This document shows positions 32,739 to 36,987 of a stretch of DNA of 36,987 bases, one piece after another; within the stretch, counting starts at the first letter, position 1, and each line of letters starts with the position of its first letter. Where the stretch lies: the NCBI RefSeq assembly GCF_004770155.1, contig NZ_RQFA01000056.1, positions 1 to 36,987 on the forward strand, given 5' to 3'. This DNA comes from Leptospira gomenensis. GTDB taxonomy: Bacteria > Spirochaetota > Leptospiria > Leptospirales > Leptospiraceae. The notes below the pieces were generated by a model, which ran no database searches, was not told where the DNA came from, and was given only the letters and a program-made list of their open reading frames with translations. The translations under genes were made by a program, and so were the position numbers.

Positions 32739-33557
32739 ATGAAAAATCAGAATCGACTCTTGTGGGAGAAAGGCGACTTTACCGAGATCGCGGCGTTGAT
32801 GCGTAAGTCCGGAGAAGAGTTCGTCGCTTCCCTCGAAATAAAATCGCCGTTGCGCGTTTTGGATTTAGGATGCGGAGACGGAACCACTGCGATACCTCTC
32901 GCTCGAGCCGGCGCGGAAGTCTTAGGAATCGACATCGCCGAGAACCTCGTCGCTGCAGGAAATAGACGCGCGGCACACGAAGGACTTCTTCGATTGAAAT
33001 TTCAACAAGGGGACGCGTGCGATTTACGAGACGTCGAGGACGGTTACTTCGATTTAACGATTTCGATGTTCGGCGCGATGTTCGCTCCTAAACCGTTCGA
33101 CGTGGCTAAGGAAATGGTTCGTGTAACGAAACCGCGAGGTCGTATCGTAATGGGAAATTGGATTCCGAACGATCCGACCTCGTTCGTTTCCCAACTGTTG
33201 CGAATCAGTGCGTCGTTCACTCCTCCTCCACCCGAAGGTTTTATCAGTCCGATGACATGGGGTGTGGCGGATAACGTAGCGGAATATTTTTCCCGTACGG
33301 GAGTTCCGAGGGAAAAAATATCCATGATCAAGGACGTTTACGAATTCATCGCGCTCGATAAGAATCCCGAAAACCTGATCGAATCGTTGATACGATTTTA
33401 CGGACCGACGATGAGCGCTTTCGAAGCCGCGGAGAAAAACGGAAACGAAGAGGAACTTCGCCGTCAATTGATAGAATTGGCGTACGCGCAAAATAAAAAC
33501 ACCGCAGTCGGAGTTTCTATACCGGCCACTTTTTTGAGAGTGACGATCGATCTTTGA
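32739..33557 (+). CDS. Class I SAM-dependent methyltransferase
   Basis: Encodes 272 residues. The glycine-rich motif I is LDLGCGDGTT (41-50), followed by motif II GIDIAENL (63-70) and the post-motif segment ISMFGAMFAPKPFDVAKEMVRVTKPRGRIVMGNW, typical of UbiE-like small-molecule methyltransferases. The acceptor is unknown. GGAG precedes the ATG. The phosphatase gene follows 46 bp downstream, so the two may be co-transcribed. Confidence 0.9.
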   Translation: MKNQNRLLWEKGDFTEIAALMRKSGEEFVASLEIKSPLRVLDLGCGDGTTAIPLARAGAEVLGIDIAENLVAAGNRRAAHEGLLRLKFQQGDACDLRDVEDGYFDLTISMFGAMFAPKPFDVAKEMVRVTKPRGRIVMGNWIPNDPTSFVSQLLRISASFTPPPPEGFISPMTWGVADNVAEYFSRTGVPREKISMIKDVYEFIALDKNPENLIESLIRFYGPTMSAFEAAEKNGNEEELRRQLIELAYAQNKNTAVGVSIPATFLRVTIDL

Positions 33558-33603
33558 CGAATTCGTTTACGAAAAATTTTCAAACTCGACTACGGAAACG
33601 GAG

Positions 33604-35409
33604 ATGAGGATGCCGCAAGCGCCCGAACCTAATACGGATTCGTCGCAGGAATTGAAGCGACGCGCACTTGTCATATTATTCGGAATAACGATTTTGTTGG
33701 TTCCGGTCTGGTCGATGACATATTGGTTTTACAGCCTATATCTCGCGGCGATCGTTCCGGTCATTTACTCCGTATGCGGAATATTGACGCTTTTGTATTA
33801 CCGGATCAAAGGACCGAAAGGTTTTTCCGTTTTTATGACGACTTGTTTCTCTCTTTACTTCGTTCTACCTCCGATCCTACAAACCGTGTTAGGCGGTTTT
33901 CAGAACGCGAGTGGAGTTATACTCTGGATGTTTCCGGTGGTTATCGCCGCGTTCATTTACCAAGGTGCGCGACGCGCATTTTATTGGGGATTGGCCTTTA
34001 TGTCGGCGGTGATCGCTTCGGCATTCTCCCCTACGTGGATCGGAAATCCTTCCGGTCACAGACTACCGGATCAGGTGATCGATATCTTCTACGCGCTGAA
34101 TATCGTATCGATCGGAGGAATCGTCGCCGCAACGGTCTACTATCTGATAACGACGATCTCACAAAAATCGAACCAGCTAACGACCGCACTCGGAGAGATC
34201 ACTAAGGCGAAGGAAATGCAGGAGCAGGATTATTTTCTGATCAGTTATCTGAGTAATCCTCTCAGCGAAATTAAAACACACGACGGTCCCGTGAAAGTGG
34301 AATCCTTGATCGAGCAGCGTAAGAAATTCGAATATAAACGTCGAACGCACGAAATCGGCGGAGATATCTGCATCTCCGATCGAATCACGTTACGCGGTAA
34401 AAAATATACCACTTTCTTAAACGGAGACGCGATGGGAAAATCCCTACAAGGAGCGGCCGGAGCCATAATCATGGGCAGCGCCTTTCGAGTTTGTCTGGCA
34501 AGAGCGAAATCGAAACAATACCAACGCCAATATCCGGAACAATGGATCAAATCGTGTTACCTCGATTTTCAGAAAATTTTCGAATCGTTCGACGGCTCGA
34601 TGTTCATGTCGATTCTTTTCGGACTGATCGACGAGGAACGCGGTTTGCTCTACTTCATCAACGCGGAACATCCGTGGACCGTTCTTTATCGGGACAAAGA
34701 AGCGACTTATCTGGAGAACGAACTTTACATTCGCAAACTGGGCATGCCTACGATCGATCGTGTAATCCAGGATTCGGAAGATAAATATCACATAGAAAAC
34801 GTCTTCACTTTAAAAACCTTTTTGTTGAAACCGGGCGACTCGATCATCGTCGGCTCCGATGGTCGGGATGATATCTCCATCAAAAAAAACGAATACGATG
34901 CGCCGGAAATGAACGTAGACACGGAACTTTTTCTAAATGCGGTTCGAAACGGAAACGGAAATCTGAACGGTATTCGAGAGTTCCTCATTAGGCAAGGGGA
35001 TCTAACGGACGATCTTAGTTTGATGCGTATCTCCTACGATTTGGAGAAGGGAAAATTCTTTAGCGATGCGAAGCCGAATTTACGGGAGCTAAAAAAAGTT
35101 TTGGAAAAACGGGATTTTACGGAGGCGGCAAAAATTGCGGAAGAACAGATTCGACATTTTCCGGATCACGACAATCTCTTTTTGATCGCATCGATCAGCA
35201 ATCGTAGAATCAATAATCTAGAAACGGCCGCCGATTTAGGCGAATGTTATCATTTCCGTCATCCGAACAGCCGAAAAAGTCTGATCAATTTGACGAAGAT
35301 CTACTATCTAAACGGAGAACTGGGGCGGGCTAAATATCTTCTCAATCGATTAAAAACTATGAATCCTAGTTACGAGGCTTTTTCACGGACGGATACGAAA
35401 CGAAGATGA
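33604..35409 (+). CDS. Membrane SpoIIE/PP2C-type phosphatase with TPR-like tail
   Basis: Encodes 601 residues; an ATG at 33610 is better spaced from GGAG and also possible. The N-terminal membrane domain (about 20-185, six helices) contains LGGFQNASGVILW at 96-108, similar to the cyclase domain. A linker leads to a PP2C-like domain with HEIGGDICISD (249-259), GDAMGKSLQGA (274-284), NAEHPWTVLYR (353-363), GSDGRDD (417-423) and TDDLSLM (468-474), which retains the metal-binding aspartates. SpoIIE-type enzymes usually dephosphorylate an anti-sigma-factor antagonist. A helical TPR-like region runs from about 490 to the end. A four-base ATGA overlap links it to the frame that follows. Confidence 0.9.
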   Translation: MRMPQAPEPNTDSSQELKRRALVILFGITILLVPVWSMTYWFYSLYLAAIVPVIYSVCGILTLLYYRIKGPKGFSVFMTTCFSLYFVLPPILQTVLGGFQNASGVILWMFPVVIAAFIYQGARRAFYWGLAFMSAVIASAFSPTWIGNPSGHRLPDQVIDIFYALNIVSIGGIVAATVYYLITTISQKSNQLTTALGEITKAKEMQEQDYFLISYLSNPLSEIKTHDGPVKVESLIEQRKKFEYKRRTHEIGGDICISDRITLRGKKYTTFLNGDAMGKSLQGAAGAIIMGSAFRVCLARAKSKQYQRQYPEQWIKSCYLDFQKIFESFDGSMFMSILFGLIDEERGLLYFINAEHPWTVLYRDKEATYLENELYIRKLGMPTIDRVIQDSEDKYHIENVFTLKTFLLKPGDSIIVGSDGRDDISIKKNEYDAPEMNVDTELFLNAVRNGNGNLNGIREFLIRQGDLTDDLSLMRISYDLEKGKFFSDAKPNLRELKKVLEKRDFTEAAKIAEEQIRHFPDHDNLFLIASISNRRINNLETAADLGECYHFRHPNSRKSLINLTKIYYLNGELGRAKYLLNRLKTMNPSYEAFSRTDTKRR

Positions 35410-35717
35410 CTCCGATGAAGTGCAACGGAGGTGCGATGAAGAGAAACGATAATTTTCGAAAAAGAAAATCGATTTACGGACGGTTCGAGAATTTTACGGA
35501 AGAATCGACTAACGAGCATAAAACGAATCGCGAGTTTTTATCGTCTTTATCTTTCTTTTCATTTTTATCTATCTTTGATTTCATGTTTCGTTCCTTTATA
35601 TCAGAAGTTCATTCCCTATTTTCGAATCTCTGTTCCGAATTCTCTTTTATCGGTAGAATTATTCGTTTTGAATATGTTTCACTGAGTAGAAGGGTACATA
35701 GACTCAAAGGTAACGGT
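35410..35717 (+). other. 308-bp leader upstream of the DUF1554 gene
   Basis: An open frame from the ATG at 35406 runs without stop into the DUF1554 gene, but the residues are poor in any recognised pattern, whereas a signal peptide begins at 35718. I therefore treat this as a long untranslated leader or promoter region. The ATGA overlap with the phosphatase gene leaves a coupled N-terminal extension possible. Confidence 0.5.
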
Positions 35718-36485
35718 ATGAAGAACGTTCTGGTAAAAACGTCGATTTGGATCGGGGTATTGTCGATTACCTCGTTTTGTAGCGAGGCGGAACGGATTGC
35801 GATCGATGCGCTCAAAAATCCTCTGATCGCTCTGGTGGAACCTTCCCAAATGTCGAACTCTTCGACGCAACAACCGGATCCGGGCGACGGTGAGGCGCCG
35901 AACTGCGTCAACACCGGCGGCCCGTGTTATATATTCGAACTTTATAATATTTCAGGAATTCTTACGGACGGTGACATAGGAGGAATCTCTGGCGCTGACA
36001 CTTTGTGTAGGACCGCTGCGGCAAGCCTACCTTCTTCCTTCGGAAGTCCGACGGAATACAAAGCGATGCTTATGGACGAATCGGGCGAGAGAGATCTGAC
36101 CCATAATTGGGTTTTGCATCCGAATACGAGCTATCTTAACGTTAAGAAAAGTTCTCTGAATCCAACGGATAGCAGAATCGTTTTTACGACGAACTCGCAA
36201 GCGATGTTTAGTAACTTTCCGATGAGTAATTCGATCATCGTGGACGGAGCCCGTCCTCCGAATACCTATATCTTCACGGGGATTCGGACCGATACCCCCA
36301 GTTCGATCGGCACTTGGCTTCCCGGAGCGGGAAGAAGTTGTTTTAATTGGACCAGCACGTCTACGGGAACTACTTACGCTTCGATCGGTCTTCCGAATGA
36401 TATTTCTGTTTATGCGATCGATCGAGGATACTCCGCCGCCACCGGTTGTAATTCGACACACGGACTTTATTGTGTTCGGCAATAA
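35718..36485 (+). CDS. DUF1554 domain putative lipoprotein
   Basis: Encodes 255 residues from the ATG at 35718. A hydrophobic signal ends near Cys21 (LSITSFC), an unusual lipobox because of Phe at -1. The domain begins at CYIFELYNISG (70) with GGISGADTLCRTAA (88-101) and ends NSTHGLYCVRQ, the pattern of DUF1554 (PF07588), a family abundant in Leptospira and probably surface-exposed. Paired cysteines suggest disulfides. Function unknown, possibly adhesion or lectin-like binding (inference). Confidence 0.85.
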   Translation: MKNVLVKTSIWIGVLSITSFCSEAERIAIDALKNPLIALVEPSQMSNSSTQQPDPGDGEAPNCVNTGGPCYIFELYNISGILTDGDIGGISGADTLCRTAAASLPSSFGSPTEYKAMLMDESGERDLTHNWVLHPNTSYLNVKKSSLNPTDSRIVFTTNSQAMFSNFPMSNSIIVDGARPPNTYIFTGIRTDTPSSIGTWLPGAGRSCFNWTSTSTGTTYASIGLPNDISVYAIDRGYSAATGCNSTHGLYCVRQ

Positions 36486-36503
36486 ATCCCTGAGGCTGTT
36501 TTA

Positions 36504-36551
36504 TCAATCAATCAATCAATGAACGAACGAACGAACGGATGGATGGATGGA
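36504..36551 (+). repeat. Compound tetranucleotide microsatellite
   Basis: Twelve consecutive tetramers in one phase: four TCAA, one TGAA, three CGAA, one CGGA and three TGGA. It starts 19 bp after the DUF1554 stop codon. Such arrays change length by slippage. Confidence 0.9.
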
Positions 36552-36987
36552 TTTAGGTCGGGTCAATTCTTTTCGCATAGAGAGTCTATTCGATAAATTT
36601 TAGATTCATCTATAATTACATTATTTTTTATGCATATAATAAAATTTGAAATTTATTAGATGCAAAGGAGAATGTCGATCAGGTCCTCCCTTCGGCTTTC
36701 GCGGAGCGCGTAGAAAGGCTGAAGGCAGAGCAGTGGGACAATGGGAGAGTGGAGTGGTCCCCGAGGCTGTAGTCAATCGCTCCGTTTTTTGAATTGAGAA
36801 CGGCATGTTGCGTTTGTTGTGCGTGGTCGGCGCGGACTTGCAGAGATGTTGTGTGAGAAGCCTGTGAGATGTGTATACGTGTATATGCGTTGCATTGCGC
36901 GGCGCATACGATGGGCCGGTGGGTGATCTGGGTTGCGGTGCGTTTTGCGTGCGAGGCGCTCTTGAGTCCACCTGGGCAAGCTGGACC
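36552..36987. other. Right-end region without a convincing gene
   Basis: AT-rich to about 36660, then G/T-rich sequence of a style unlike the rest of the window. A strong AAAGGAG precedes an ATG at 36672, but the frame is only 13 codons (stop at 36711), so it may be a leader peptide or a truncated gene. Minus-strand frames through the last 350 bases look spurious. It could be the edge of an insertion or a contig end. Confidence 0.5.

Noticed and set aside
36621..36979. Minus-strand frames of 116 and 68 codons at the right end
   Set aside because: Odd residue composition (His/Thr/Arg/Pro rich), no start context, no recognised domain.

Overview
The window looks like chromosome of a spirochaete of the genus Leptospira. 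The evidence is a mid-40s percent GC composition rich in GAA/CGG words, an lpxD, a leuCD pair, a class III adenylate cyclase, a SpoIIE-type phosphatase, several putative lipoproteins with loose lipoboxes, and a terminal DUF1554 protein, a family expanded in leptospires. The species cannot be fixed from sequence alone. I saw no tRNA, rRNA, CRISPR array, prophage or intact insertion sequence.

Layout. 1-564 is a non-coding 208-bp tandem repeat. 565-7717 is a minus-strand run of five close genes: quinone oxidoreductase, glutathione peroxidase, ChaN-like protein, a bifunctional penicillin-binding protein with an N-terminal zinc ribbon, and a TPR-like exported protein. A divergent LysR gene carrying an apparent frameshift (7804-8695) sits at its head. 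8700-12139 holds two small hypotheticals, an EamA transporter and lpxD. 12312-15314 is leuCD with a divergent LysR regulator and a palindrome between them. 15442-17894 carries two putative lipoproteins (one a likely zinc metallopeptidase) and a zinc-ribbon membrane protein. 18028-27378 is rich in lipid genes: a TetR/hotdog-thioesterase pair, a fatty acid desaturase with two palindromic sites, a lipase-like hydrolase, and a second TetR next to a double-hotdog thioesterase and a thiolase. GNAT acetyltransferases, a DUF1801 protein, an RRM protein and a putative lipoprotein MsrB are interspersed.

27503-30230 is a compact four-gene sulfur operon: persulfide dioxygenase-rhodanese fusion, two half-size YeeE/YedE proteins and a TauE/SafE permease. 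30537-36485 is a signalling cluster: membrane adenylate cyclase, AraC regulator, methyltransferase, membrane SpoIIE-type phosphatase with a TPR-like tail, and a DUF1554 protein. A 16-bp near-palindromic element occurs three times here, twice facing each other between the sulfur operon and the cyclase and once just upstream of the AraC gene. The cyclase and the phosphatase appear to share the same N-terminal membrane domain, with an LGGFxN...W signature, so one type of input module may feed both cAMP and a phosphatase switch.

The right end (36486-36987) holds a compound tetranucleotide microsatellite and then about 300 bp of atypical composition, possibly a contig edge. The strongest candidates for something new are the shared sensor domain with the three-copy 16-mer, the paired TetR/thioesterase units with their operators, and the sulfur operon without an adjacent repressor.
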